A DNA stretch of 64,000 nt. Source: Burkholderiales bacterium. Lineage in GTDB: Bacteria; Pseudomonadota; Gammaproteobacteria; Burkholderiales; Burkholderiaceae_C. Positions 19,064 to 31,802 of this stretch are shown here, piece by piece (the first letter of the stretch is position 1; each line of letters begins with the position of its first letter). The stretch covers positions 372,001-436,000 of the forward strand of contig JACRPO010000007.1 of assembly GCA_016223165.1 (NCBI GenBank). The letters run 5' to 3'. Position numbers and translations under genes: made by a program. A model generated the notes under the pieces. That model made no database searches, was not told the origin of the DNA, and worked only from the letters and a program-made list of their open reading frames with translations.

Positions 19064-19570
19064 ATGGACCTCACCCAGAACCCTCGTCAGGCGGCGCAGA
19101 CGCCGCACGCGACGCCGCACATGCTGGCCGCGCAGCGCAGCAGCGCCGACGCGCCCCGCGAGGCGGCCCGGGCCGCGGCGGCCTCCGGCGCCACCTTCGC
19201 CGCCGTCCCGTACTCTCGCCTGATGGGCCTGCGGCGCGAGGCGGCGGCCGCGGGGGTCGCGCGCGTGCGCGCCGACGACGACCCGGCCCTGCACGACCGG
19301 CACGGCTGCCTGGGCCGCGCCGTGCTGATGGCCCTGCTGGACACCGCGATGGCCAGCGCCGCGATCGCCAGCGTGGACTTCACTCACACGGCGCTGACGC
19401 TGGACCTGAGCGCCAGCTTCGTCGCGCGCCGGCCGGGACCGCTGACGGCCGACGCGCGCGTGGTCGCCTGCGACGAGCGCGTGCTGTTCTGCGAGGCGGA
19501 GGTTCATGACGCCGGCGGGGCGCCCGTGGCCCGTGGCCGCGGCTGCTTCCGTCTGGTGCCCCACGCCTGA
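19064..19570 (+). CDS. PaaI-type hot-dog thioesterase
   Basis: A 168-residue protein with a hot-dog core from about residue 50. HGCLGRAVLMALLDTAMASAA is the PaaI/4HBT helix with the acidic catalytic position, followed by ALTLDLSASFVARRPGPLTADARVV. It should hydrolyse an acyl-CoA, typically to release CoA from dead-end intermediates. The first 45 residues are low-complexity Ala/Gln, so a later start is possible. It opens the third unit, behind operator site 3. Confidence 0.82.
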   Translation: MDLTQNPRQAAQTPHATPHMLAAQRSSADAPREAARAAAASGATFAAVPYSRLMGLRREAAAAGVARVRADDDPALHDRHGCLGRAVLMALLDTAMASAAIASVDFTHTALTLDLSASFVARRPGPLTADARVVACDERVLFCEAEVHDAGGAPVARGRGCFRLVPHA

Positions 19571-19616
19571 CGTGGCCCGAAGGCCCCACCCACCGACGAC
19601 ACTCCAAGGAGACACC

Positions 19617-20603
19617 GTGCACAGCCTTTCCCCGTCGTCCTCGCCGGCGCGCCGCCGTCTGCTGCGAGGCCTGGCCGGCGCCGCTGCCGCCCTGGCGCTG
19701 CCGGCGCGGGTGCAGGCCTTCCCCAGCAAGCCCATCACCTTCGTGCTGCCCTTCCCGGCCGGCGGGTCCTTCGACCCGGTGATGCGCTCGCTGGCCGAAG
19801 CCACCTCGCGCGAACTCGGCCAGGCGGTGGTGCTGACGCACAAGCCCGGCGCCGGTGGCGTGCCCGGCACCGCGGCGCTGGCCACGATGTCCGAGTCCGA
19901 CGGCTACACCGTGGCGTTGATGCACAACTCGGTGCTGCGCCAGCCGCTGCTGCAGAAGACCGCGTGGGACCCGCTGAAGGACTTCACCTACCTCTGCGGG
20001 CTGGCCGGGCTGGTCACCGGCATCTGCGTGGCCGCCGACGCGCCGTGGAAGACGCTCGGCGAGCTGCTCGCCGACGCGAAGGCGCGGCCGGGGCAGATCA
20101 GCTGGGGCACGGTGGGCGCGATCAGCATCAACCGCATCACCGCCGAACGGCTGGCGCGGGCGGCCGCGGCGAAGTTCAACATGATTCCGTTCAAGGGCGG
20201 CGGCGAGGCTTTCACCGCGCTCATCGGCCGCCACCTCGATGTCTACGGCGACCCCGGTTTCGGCCCGCAGGTGCTGGGCGGCAAGGTGCGGCTGCTGGCC
20301 ACCTTCAGCGCCGAGCGGCTGAAGCGCTTTGCCCAGGTGCCCACGGTGCGCGAGAGCGGGCACGACTTCGTGATCGATTCGCTGGTCGGCCTGGTGGCGC
20401 CCAAGGGGCTGGATCCGGCGGTCGCGGCGCGCCTGTCGGCCGCCTTCCTGAAGGCCGCCGAGGACCCCGAACACAAGCGCCAGCTCGACTCGTTCGACTT
20501 CCTCGCCAAGCCGATGAGCGCCGACGCCTACCGCCGGTACGCGGTAGCGCAGCTGGCGCGCGAGAAGGCGATGCTCGACGAGATCGGGTTCAAGCCGGAG
20601 TGA
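19617..20603 (+). CDS. Bug-family substrate-binding protein (second)
   Basis: A 328-residue periplasmic binding protein. The start is GTG 19617 with AAGGAG seven bases upstream. The N-terminus has RRRLLRGLAG then a hydrophobic run ending ARVQA, a possible Tat-type signal. FPSKPITFVLPFPAGGSFDPVMRSLA and KPGAGGVPGTAALATMSESDGYT give the Bug signature. It is only distantly similar to the Bug protein at 3717 and again lacks TctAB partners. Two binding proteins flanking one catabolic operon suggest two ligands, or one for uptake and one for sensing. Confidence 0.9.
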   Translation: MHSLSPSSSPARRRLLRGLAGAAAALALPARVQAFPSKPITFVLPFPAGGSFDPVMRSLAEATSRELGQAVVLTHKPGAGGVPGTAALATMSESDGYTVALMHNSVLRQPLLQKTAWDPLKDFTYLCGLAGLVTGICVAADAPWKTLGELLADAKARPGQISWGTVGAISINRITAERLARAAAAKFNMIPFKGGGEAFTALIGRHLDVYGDPGFGPQVLGGKVRLLATFSAERLKRFAQVPTVRESGHDFVIDSLVGLVAPKGLDPAVAARLSAAFLKAAEDPEHKRQLDSFDFLAKPMSADAYRRYAVAQLAREKAMLDEIGFKPE

Positions 20604-21019
20604 ATCGGGCCGCGCCCCCTGGCGCCGTGAGCGCCTTGAGCGCCGTGAGCACCATGAGCACCCCCGCCGCCGTCGAGCGCACTCTCGACTTCGAGCCGCA
20701 CCCGGCGGACGCGGGCGCCCGCCTGGTCTTGCAGCCTCGACGCGATCTGCTGAACCACCAAGGCAACTGCCACGGCGCGGCGGTGATGGCCTTGCTGGAG
20801 GCCGCGATGCAGCGCGCCGCGAGCACGCGGGGCGCATCCTGGCACGACGCGCTGACCGTGGACCTGCATGTCAGTTTCCTGCGTCCCGGCCAGGGCCTGC
20901 TGAGCGCCGAGGCCCAGGTCACCGGTGGTGGCAAGCGCCTGTGCTTCTGCGAAGCCCGCGTGCGCGATGCCGACGGCGCGCTGGTGGCACAGGCCCTGGC
21001 GACCTTGCGCGCGCCTTGA
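20600..21019 (+). CDS. PaaI-type hot-dog thioesterase (second)
   Basis: A hot-dog thioesterase of 139 residues from GTG 20600, which overlaps the Bug stop (GTGA). ATG 20654 would give 121 residues and also leaves the fold intact. NHQGNCHGAAVMALLEAAMQ is the active helix, then DALTVDLHVSFLRPGQGLLSAEAQV and RLCFCEARVRDADGALVAQA. It is similar in architecture to the thioesterase at 19064, so the two may stem from a duplication around the Bug gene. It is the last gene of the cluster. Confidence 0.82.
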   Translation: MNRAAPPGAVSALSAVSTMSTPAAVERTLDFEPHPADAGARLVLQPRRDLLNHQGNCHGAAVMALLEAAMQRAASTRGASWHDALTVDLHVSFLRPGQGLLSAEAQVTGGGKRLCFCEARVRDADGALVAQALATLRAP

Positions 21020-21091
21020 CTCTCAACCTCTCGCGGGGCAGCGTCCGAAGGGGTCGCCGCCCAGCCTGTGCCGGGCTGGTCGTGGCGGAAG

Positions 21092-21814
21092 TCAAGCCAC
21101 CAGCAGCCCCGCCGCCCTCGCCGTCGCCACGAGCCCGCGCGCAAACTGCTCGTAGCCCGCCGCGTTGGCATGGATGGCGTCGCTCCTCAGGCGCTCTTCG
21201 CCGAGCACCTCGGCCCAGCCCTGGCGGTGCAGCGGGATGCGCAGCGCCTCGGCCAGCTCACCGTACATCGGGTGATCGGTGAGCGAGCCGGTGAACTTGG
21301 CGGCCAGCGTCGGGCGCGGCACGGCGATGAGCAGCAGCTGCGCGCCGCTGGCCTGCGCGAGTTCGCAGATGCGCTGCAGGTTGGCGCGCGCCGTGGTCTC
21401 GTCCATGCGGCGCAGGAGGTCGTTGCCGCCGATGCTCGGCAGCACGAGCGCCGGCCGATGCTCTTCCAGCAGCGCCGGCGTGCGCGCGAGCGCCTGCGCC
21501 GTGGTGTCGCCCGGCACACCGGCGTTGATCACCTGCCAGCCCGTCAGCCGTGCCAGCACGGCCGGATAGCTCGCCTGCTCGCCGCCGGCGCCGGTGCCGT
21601 GCGTGAGCGAATCGCCGAGCGCCAGCACGGTGGCGCCGTCGGCCACCGGCTGGCCGCGGATGGGCTTGCGACCACTGCACGCGGCGAGCACCGGCCAGAC
21701 GGCCGCGAGCGCGAAGCCCTGGACGAGGCGGCGCCGCCCGGCGGCCGCCGCCTGCGGCAGCGCCATGGCGGGTGCAGCCTCCTGCGTCGCAGCGCGCGTC
21801 GGTCGCAGCATCAC
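21092..21814 (-). CDS. SGNH/GDSL-type esterase (TesA-like), putative lipoprotein
   Basis: A 240-residue SGNH hydrolase like the arylesterase/lysophospholipase TesA group. Block I ALGDSLTHGTGAGG holds the nucleophile, NAGVPGDTT block II, IGGNDLL block III and DAIHANAAGYEQFA block V with Asp/His. A hydrophobic N-region ending VLAAC suggests lipoprotein processing and periplasmic location. ATG 21766 (MALPQ) is a plausible alternative start. It converges on the thioesterase gene and lies downstream of the cupin gene on the same strand. Confidence 0.87.
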   Translation of the reverse strand: MMLRPTRAATQEAAPAMALPQAAAAGRRRLVQGFALAAVWPVLAACSGRKPIRGQPVADGATVLALGDSLTHGTGAGGEQASYPAVLARLTGWQVINAGVPGDTTAQALARTPALLEEHRPALVLPSIGGNDLLRRMDETTARANLQRICELAQASGAQLLLIAVPRPTLAAKFTGSLTDHPMYGELAEALRIPLHRQGWAEVLGEERLRSDAIHANAAGYEQFARGLVATARAAGLLVA

Positions 21815-21831
21815 GCTTCAGTGTAGGCCGC

Positions 21832-21849
21832 GCGCTCGTTCGCGAGCGC
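21832..21849 (-). terminator. UUCG-loop hairpin downstream of cupin gene
   Basis: GCGCTCG-TTCG-CGAGCGC is a perfect 7-bp stem with a tetraloop, between the cupin stop and the esterase start on the minus strand. It lacks a U run, so it may be an attenuator or mRNA stabiliser rather than a full terminator. Confidence 0.35.
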
Positions 21850-21926
21850 GATCGCGACGCACGATCGCGACACAGAGGGCATCGTGCCATGCCCGCCGGC
21901 CCCTCAGCCCAGACGCGTGGCAACGC

Positions 21927-22529
21927 TCAGGGCAACTGGGCCGGAGACGAAAACGGTCGGTTGGCATCGACCACGAACATCACCAGCGAATGCAGGTCGG
22001 TCGCGCCGCTGCTGGAGACCTGCATCGGCACGTCGGCGCCCAGGCCGGTTCGGGCCTGGCCCGCAGCCACGCGCAGCACGCCCTTCGGCGAGCGGCTGCT
22101 GGTCTCGCCGGTGAGCACGAAGAAGGTCTCGGAGCCCGGATGCGTGTGCACCGGCGTCACGCTGCCCGGCCGGCCGCTGGCCTCGTTGATGCGCAGCAGG
22201 TACTGCGTGGCCACCACGTTCGGTATCGGCCCGATTTCGGCCACCGGGGTGGCGCCCGCAGTGGCCCCACCCTTGGGGCCCAGCGTCAACAGCCACGCCT
22301 TGCCCGCGGCCTGCACGGCCAGCCCGGTGGGGCCTGCAGCCGCCTGCGCCTGCTCGAGCGCGGGATAGTTCTCCACCCGCCAATACAAGGGCCCGGCCGG
22401 CAGCTCGGCGATCTTCTTCTCGGCCAGCGGCTTGATCGCCAGCGCCGGGAGCGCCGCGGGCGGGGTGGATTGCGCGAAGCACAGCGCGCTGGCCAAAACC
22501 ACGGCCGCGCCGATGAGAAAGCGGTTCAT
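21927..22529 (-). CDS. Secreted cupin-domain protein
   Basis: A 200-residue protein with a clear signal peptide (MNRFLIGAAVVLASALCFAQ) and a cupin fold in the second half: TPVHTHPGSETFFVLTGET has the metal-ligand His/His/Glu pattern, then VPMQVSSSGATDLHSLVMFVVD has the last His. Catalytic activity is unknown. AAGGAG stands before ATG 22529 on the minus strand. It is divergent from the TPR regulator at 22672, with about 140 bp of shared promoter space, so that regulator may control it. Confidence 0.8.
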   Translation of the reverse strand: MNRFLIGAAVVLASALCFAQSTPPAALPALAIKPLAEKKIAELPAGPLYWRVENYPALEQAQAAAGPTGLAVQAAGKAWLLTLGPKGGATAGATPVAEIGPIPNVVATQYLLRINEASGRPGSVTPVHTHPGSETFFVLTGETSSRSPKGVLRVAAGQARTGLGADVPMQVSSSGATDLHSLVMFVVDANRPFSSPAQLP

Positions 22530-22671
22530 CACAGACTCCTTCGGTAGATTGACACCCGTCGCGCTCGAGATTCGAGACGCCAGGGCATTCAATCCAACCC
22601 GGGCCCGCAAAGTCCCGAGGAAACGGCTAAGGTTCGGCGAACGTGAACAGTCGTCGTTGCAGTACACGGCC

Positions 22672-24429
22672 ATGACGCGCGGTGCGCTCACGCCGGCAGA
22701 TGCAGAGACTGCGACCGCATCGGGCGCGGCGCGCGTGCAAGTGGGCGCATGGACCGTGCAGCCGGCCCTGAACCAGCTCTGCGCCGCCGGCGGCCAGGCC
22801 GCCCGCCTCGAGCCCAAGGCGATGGCGGTGCTGATGCATCTGGCCGATCGCGCGGGCCAGGTGGTGAGCCGAGAGGCGATGCTCGCCGCCGTCTGGCCCG
22901 GCGTGGTGGTGGGTGATGACTCGCTGACCCAGGTGGTCATCAAGCTGCGCAAGGCGCTCGGCGACGACCCGCAGCAGCCGACCTATATCCAGACGATCTC
23001 GAAGAAGGGCTACCGGCTCATCGCTCCCGTGATGCACCAGCAAGCGGCGGCGGCCGAGCCGGATCCGCCCGCGATCCACACGGAGCGTACGCGCCGCGTG
23101 CTGGGGTTCACCACGGGCGCACCCGCGCTCGTCATCGCGCTCGTCACCGCACTCGCGCTCGCCCTCACGACAGGCGCCATGTGGTGGGCATCGGACGAGC
23201 GCGGCGCGGCGACGCTCGCGCCGCCCCAGGCCGCGGGGGAAAGGGTCGAAGCCGCCGGCGCGACGCCGCCCGCCGTGGCCATTCGCCCGTTCGAGGCACT
23301 GGGCGACGAGCCGCAGACGGTATTGCTCGCGCGCGGCATCACGGCCGATCTGGTGACCGACCTGTCCAAGGTCTTCGGGGTCTCGGTGATCGGCGGCCCG
23401 CCGATCGCCGGCGAGGCAGGCAGTCCGATGCTGGCGCCGGCGCCCGGTATCCGGCACCTCGTCTCGGGCTCGGTGCAGCGCGTGGGCGACCGGCTGAGGT
23501 TGCACGTGCACCTGACCGATGCGCAAAGCGGCCAGCAGGTGTGGTCAGAGCGCTTCGACAGGCCGCTCGGCAGCTTCTTCGCGATCCAGGAAGAACTGGG
23601 GCCGAAGATCCTGAAGATGCTGCCGGCCAAGGTGACCGAGGCGGAGCTGCGCCGCATGTCGCTGCGCTACACGCACAGCCTGGCGGCGTACGAGCAGTTC
23701 CAGCGCGGGCAAGCGGCGCTGCTCGTGCGCACGCGCGAGGAGAACGAGATTGCGCGCGAGTGGTTCCGGCGCGCGATCGCGCTCGATGCCGCCTTTGCGC
23801 GTGCGTATGCGGCGCTGGCGTTGACCTATGCGGCCGACTACCGCAATCGCTGGGCTGCGGACAGCGCCGCGGCGCTGGCACGTGCGTTCGAGTTGGCGCA
23901 GACCGCGCACCAGATGAATCCCGACATCGCCGAGACCTATTGGGTGCAGGCGTTCGTGCACGTGGAGCGGCGCCAGCACGAGCAGGCGCTGCAGTTCCTG
24001 CGCACCGCGGTGCGCCTGTACCCATCGTTCGCCGACGGCTACGCGCTGATGGGCGGGGTGCACACCTACACCGGGCAACCCGCCGAGACTGTGCGGCTGT
24101 TGCGCACCGCGATGCGGCTCAATCCGCAGGCGGGGTACCTGTACTTCCTGCTGCTCGGGCGGGCGTACCTTTTCCTCGGTGACACCGAGCAGGCGCGCGT
24201 CAACCTCGAGCAGGCGGTGGCGCGCAACCCGGTGAACCTGGAGACACATGTGTACCTGGCGGCGCTGAACACGGTATCCGGTGACAAGGGTGCCGCGGCG
24301 TGGGAAGTGCAGGAGATCCGCGCACTGAAGCCGGACTTCTCGATCCGTGGCTGGCTCGACAACTATCCGATGGCCGAGGAAGGACAGCGCGCCAGGTTGT
24401 CGCAGGCGTTGCGCGACGCGGGGCTCTGA
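22672..24429 (+). CDS. CadC-like winged-helix regulator with TM segment and TPR repeats
   Basis: A 585-residue one-component regulator. Residues about 22-118 form an OmpR/CadC-type winged helix (EPKAMAVLMHLADRAGQVVSREAMLAAVWPGVVVGDDSLTQ region through YIQTISKKGYRLIAP). A single hydrophobic segment follows at about 145-168. A periplasmic TolB-N-like domain (VAIRPFEALGDEPQTVLLARGI to SGSVQRVGDRLRLHVHLTD) precedes TPR-like repeats to the end (for example FRRAIALDAAFARAYAALAL, NPDIAETYWVQA). Such proteins sense envelope or metabolite signals without a kinase. Divergence from the cupin gene suggests local control. Confidence 0.87.
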   Translation: MTRGALTPADAETATASGAARVQVGAWTVQPALNQLCAAGGQAARLEPKAMAVLMHLADRAGQVVSREAMLAAVWPGVVVGDDSLTQVVIKLRKALGDDPQQPTYIQTISKKGYRLIAPVMHQQAAAAEPDPPAIHTERTRRVLGFTTGAPALVIALVTALALALTTGAMWWASDERGAATLAPPQAAGERVEAAGATPPAVAIRPFEALGDEPQTVLLARGITADLVTDLSKVFGVSVIGGPPIAGEAGSPMLAPAPGIRHLVSGSVQRVGDRLRLHVHLTDAQSGQQVWSERFDRPLGSFFAIQEELGPKILKMLPAKVTEAELRRMSLRYTHSLAAYEQFQRGQAALLVRTREENEIAREWFRRAIALDAAFARAYAALALTYAADYRNRWAADSAAALARAFELAQTAHQMNPDIAETYWVQAFVHVERRQHEQALQFLRTAVRLYPSFADGYALMGGVHTYTGQPAETVRLLRTAMRLNPQAGYLYFLLLGRAYLFLGDTEQARVNLEQAVARNPVNLETHVYLAALNTVSGDKGAAAWEVQEIRALKPDFSIRGWLDNYPMAEEGQRARLSQALRDAGL

Positions 24430-24489
24430 TCTGAGGGCACGCGGCGGAGGCGGCGGCCGCGGCCGCGGCCCGGTGTGTTGCGCGAAGCC

Positions 24490-27675
<3,186 letters not shown>

Positions 27676-27736
27676 CATAGCCACGCGACCTCGCGCGGCG
27701 CGAGGGCTGGGTTTGGCGCGGGCCTCGGGTCCGATC

Positions 27737-29671
<1,935 letters not shown>

Positions 29672-29721
29672 GGATTCGTGTGCTCAAAGCCCGTGAACGG
29701 ACCAGCCGCGCCCGAGCGGCG

Positions 29722-29810
29722 CGCCAGAAGGTGTCGGATCGAGGCGCAAAGCGCAGACGTAGCCCGGGCTACGTCGAGCATTTGCAACGAAGAGCCGGCG
29801 CCTTCTGGCG
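29722..29810. repeat. REP-like imperfect inverted repeat with perfect 18-bp core
   Basis: Arms CGCCAGAAGG (29722-29731) and CCTTCTGGCG (29801-29810) are exact complements. The centre ACGTAGCCCGGGCTACGT (29757-29774) is a perfect palindrome, and the sequence between pairs partly. The element lies in the 378-bp recQ-ssb gap. The rest of that gap holds a 15-bp direct repeat GCGGGCACCGCTTCG (29915 and 29954) and the ssb promoter region, with no gene. Confidence 0.65.
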
Positions 29811-30005
29811 TGGCGAGCGGGTGTGGATGATTCGTTCACAGGCTCTCAGGCGCGATCGTAAGTCAGCGCCGGCGCGCGGCCGCCGCGCGGCGGGGGCCCC
29901 AGTCACGCCCGTGCGCGGGCACCGCTTCGGGGGAGCGGCGTTTTCCCCAGGTGGCGGGCACCGCTTCGCGGGTGCGCGCCGCACTCGTCGCTCGGGGGGC
30001 GGCGC

Positions 30006-30011
30006 GATAAT
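30006..30011 (+). promoter_or_regulatory. Candidate -10 element for ssb
   Basis: GATAAT stands 38 bp upstream of the ssb ATG in otherwise GC-rich sequence. No clear -35 TTGACA is visible, so this is a weak prediction. Confidence 0.3.
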
Positions 30012-30049
30012 GGCCCGCATCCAACCGAGCAACACAGCGGAGCGCAACC

Positions 30050-30541
30050 ATGGCGTCGGTCAACAAGGTCATCCTCATCGGCAACCTCGGCAAGGACCCC
30101 GAGGTGCGCTACATGCCCAGCGGTTCGGCGATCTGCAACGTCACCCTCGCCACCAGCCGCCAGTGGAAGAACAAGGACAGCGGCGAGCGCCAGGAAGAGA
30201 CCGAGTGGCATCGCGTCGTCTTCTTCGACCGCATGGCCGAGATCGCCGGCGAGTACCTGAAGAAGGGCCGGCCGGTCTATGTCGAAGGGCGCTTGAAGAC
30301 GCGCAAGTGGACCGACAAGGAAGGCGTCGAGAAGTACACCACCGAGATCGTCGCCGAGCAGATGCAGTTGCTCGGCAGCCGCGACGGTGGTGGCGGCGGT
30401 GGCGGCATGCCCGACGAGGGTTCGGGCGCGCCGGCCCAACGCAGCGCCCCGCCGGCCAGCCGCGCCGCCGCTCCCGCCGGCAAGGCGCCGGCGAAGAGCA
30501 ACACCGGCTTCGACGACATGGACGACGACATCCCGTTCTGA
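30050..30541 (+). CDS. ssb: Single-stranded DNA-binding protein
   Basis: SSB of 163 residues. The OB fold covers about residues 3-108 ([22 protein letters not shown], then [32 protein letters not shown]). A Gly-rich linker follows, and the acidic tip DDMDDDIPF recruits repair and replication partners. CAGCGGAG lies upstream of the ATG. Divergent from recQ, whose product is a known SSB-tail partner in other bacteria. Confidence 0.97.
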   Translation: MASVNKVILIGNLGKDPEVRYMPSGSAICNVTLATSRQWKNKDSGERQEETEWHRVVFFDRMAEIAGEYLKKGRPVYVEGRLKTRKWTDKEGVEKYTTEIVAEQMQLLGSRDGGGGGGGMPDEGSGAPAQRSAPPASRAAAPAGKAPAKSNTGFDDMDDDIPF

Positions 30542-30661
30542 CGCCAGGGTTTCCCCTCGCGGGACCCCCCACGGCTGCTCCGGCGGCCACGTTTCATACA
30601 TCCTAGAGATGATGACGATCCAGGACCCGTTGCGCTGGGTCAACAAACTGCGTTCCCCCTG

Positions 30662-30693
30662 CGGATACAAGGGCCGCCAGGGAGGCGTATCCG
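30662..30693 (+). promoter_or_regulatory. Inverted repeat over the RBS of the CsoR-type gene
   Basis: CGGATAC (30662-30668) and GTATCCG (30687-30693) are perfect complements around an 18-base G-rich centre that contains the Shine-Dalgarno GGGAGG (30680-30685). The site abuts the ATG at 30695. ATAC...GTAT flanking G tracts resembles operators of the CsoR/RcnR family, so autoregulation is likely. In RNA it could form a hairpin presenting or hiding the RBS. Confidence 0.5.
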
Positions 30694-30694
30694 A

Positions 30695-30985
30695 ATGGGC
30701 GAACTGCTCGACGGCAAGGCGCGCACGGACCTGCTCAACCGGCTCAAGCGCGCAGAAGGTCAGTTACGGGGCGTGCAGCGCATGATCGAGGAGGGGGAGG
30801 CCTGTGCCGACATCGCCAACCAGATGGCGGCCGTGCGCAAGGCCCTGGACAGCACGCATGTCCGCCTCACCGTCTGCTACATGCAGCAGGAACTGCAGGG
30901 CTCGCTGCAACTCGGCGACGCCGCCAGCGACACGTTGAGCGGCCTGCTCGTGGAAATGCAGACGCTGCTCGGGCGCGGGCGCTGA
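30695..30985 (+). CDS. CsoR/FrmR-family metal- or aldehyde-responsive repressor
   Basis: An all-helical DUF156 repressor of 96 residues (RLKRAEGQLRGVQRMIEEGEACADI, QMAAVRKALDSTHVRLTVCYM). Members bind Cu(I), Ni/Co, sulfane sulfur or formaldehyde. The first ligand Cys is present (Cys37). The second-helix His of FrmR/RcnR aligns with Tyr62, next to Cys61, so the ligand set is Cys37/Cys61 with His55 nearby. That matches neither CsoR nor FrmR exactly, and the inducer cannot be assigned. No transporter or dehydrogenase target gene is adjacent. Confidence 0.85.
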   Translation: MGELLDGKARTDLLNRLKRAEGQLRGVQRMIEEGEACADIANQMAAVRKALDSTHVRLTVCYMQQELQGSLQLGDAASDTLSGLLVEMQTLLGRGR

Positions 30986-30996
30986 GCCTGGCCCTG

Positions 30997-31015
30997 AGCC
31001 TCCTGCCCTGAGGCT
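30997..31015 (+). terminator. Weak hairpin after the CsoR-type gene
   Basis: AGCCTC-CTGCCCT-GAGGCT forms a 6-bp stem 12 bases past the stop. There is no U run. Confidence 0.3.
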
Positions 31016-31084
31016 GCGCTCGCGCGGGCCGCAGCGCTGCACGGCCATCGTGCCCCCAAGGGGCCGCCGAGGCGCTGCCCTAAC

Positions 31085-31732
31085 ATGCTGGCCATGCGCG
31101 TCCCGTTCTTGCGCCGCGTCGCCGCGCTCGGCGCCTGCCTGGGCATGGCCTTGCTGGCCGCGTCTTGCGCCGTCCAGGCGCAGGTGGCTTGGCATGACAC
31201 CCGGCCCGGCCCGCCGGCCAAAGGTGGCGTGCTGCTCGACCCCGCCTCGCCGGCACCCGAGGTCGCCGCGGCACCGGCAGCCCTGGCGGGCGCCACCGCG
31301 GCACCGACGCTGCCCGCCACCACGCAGGCGCTGCTCGACGAGATCAACCACCGCCGCGCCGAGGGGGCGAGCTGCGGCGGCGAGCGCAAGGCGCCGGCGC
31401 CGCCGATGCGCTGGAACACCCTGCTGCTGCGCGCCGCCGAATCGCATGTGCGCGACATGGCGGCGCAGCGCGGCGGCATCGGCCACACCGGCAGCAACGG
31501 CTCGACCGTCGGCGCGCGCGCCGAGGGCGCCGGCTACCGCTGGACCTCCGTGGGCGAGAACGTCGCCGCCGGCCGCCCAACCGCCTCGGCGACGCTGGCG
31601 CAGTGGATGGCCAGCCCCGGCCACTGCGCCAACATCATGAATCCGCGCTTTCTCGATGTCGCCGTCGCCGGCCTGCACCTGCCGGGCACGACGTACAACC
31701 ACTACTGGGTGATGGTGCTCGGCCGGCCGTGA
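31085..31732 (+). CDS. CAP/SCP-like domain lipoprotein
   Basis: A 215-residue exported protein. The lipobox-like LLAASC at about residue 28 follows a hydrophobic run. An Ala/Pro-rich spacer leads to a CAP domain from about residue 80: LLDEINHRRAEG, LLLRAAESHVRDMAAQRG-GIGHTGSNGS (His pair), YRWTSVGENVAAG and AQWMASPGHCANIMNPRF. This is the Cys-rich-secretory/PR1 fold (PF00188) found in bacterial envelope proteins of unknown role. ATG 31085 was taken; ATG 31094 (MRVPF) is equally plausible. Confidence 0.87.
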   Translation: MLAMRVPFLRRVAALGACLGMALLAASCAVQAQVAWHDTRPGPPAKGGVLLDPASPAPEVAAAPAALAGATAAPTLPATTQALLDEINHRRAEGASCGGERKAPAPPMRWNTLLLRAAESHVRDMAAQRGGIGHTGSNGSTVGARAEGAGYRWTSVGENVAAGRPTASATLAQWMASPGHCANIMNPRFLDVAVAGLHLPGTTYNHYWVMVLGRP

Positions 31733-31802
31733 CCGGCCCCTCGCTTTCCCGCGTGCCCGCCCACTTGCCGTCCACGACAACAACCGCCCCTGAGGAGAAC
31801 CG

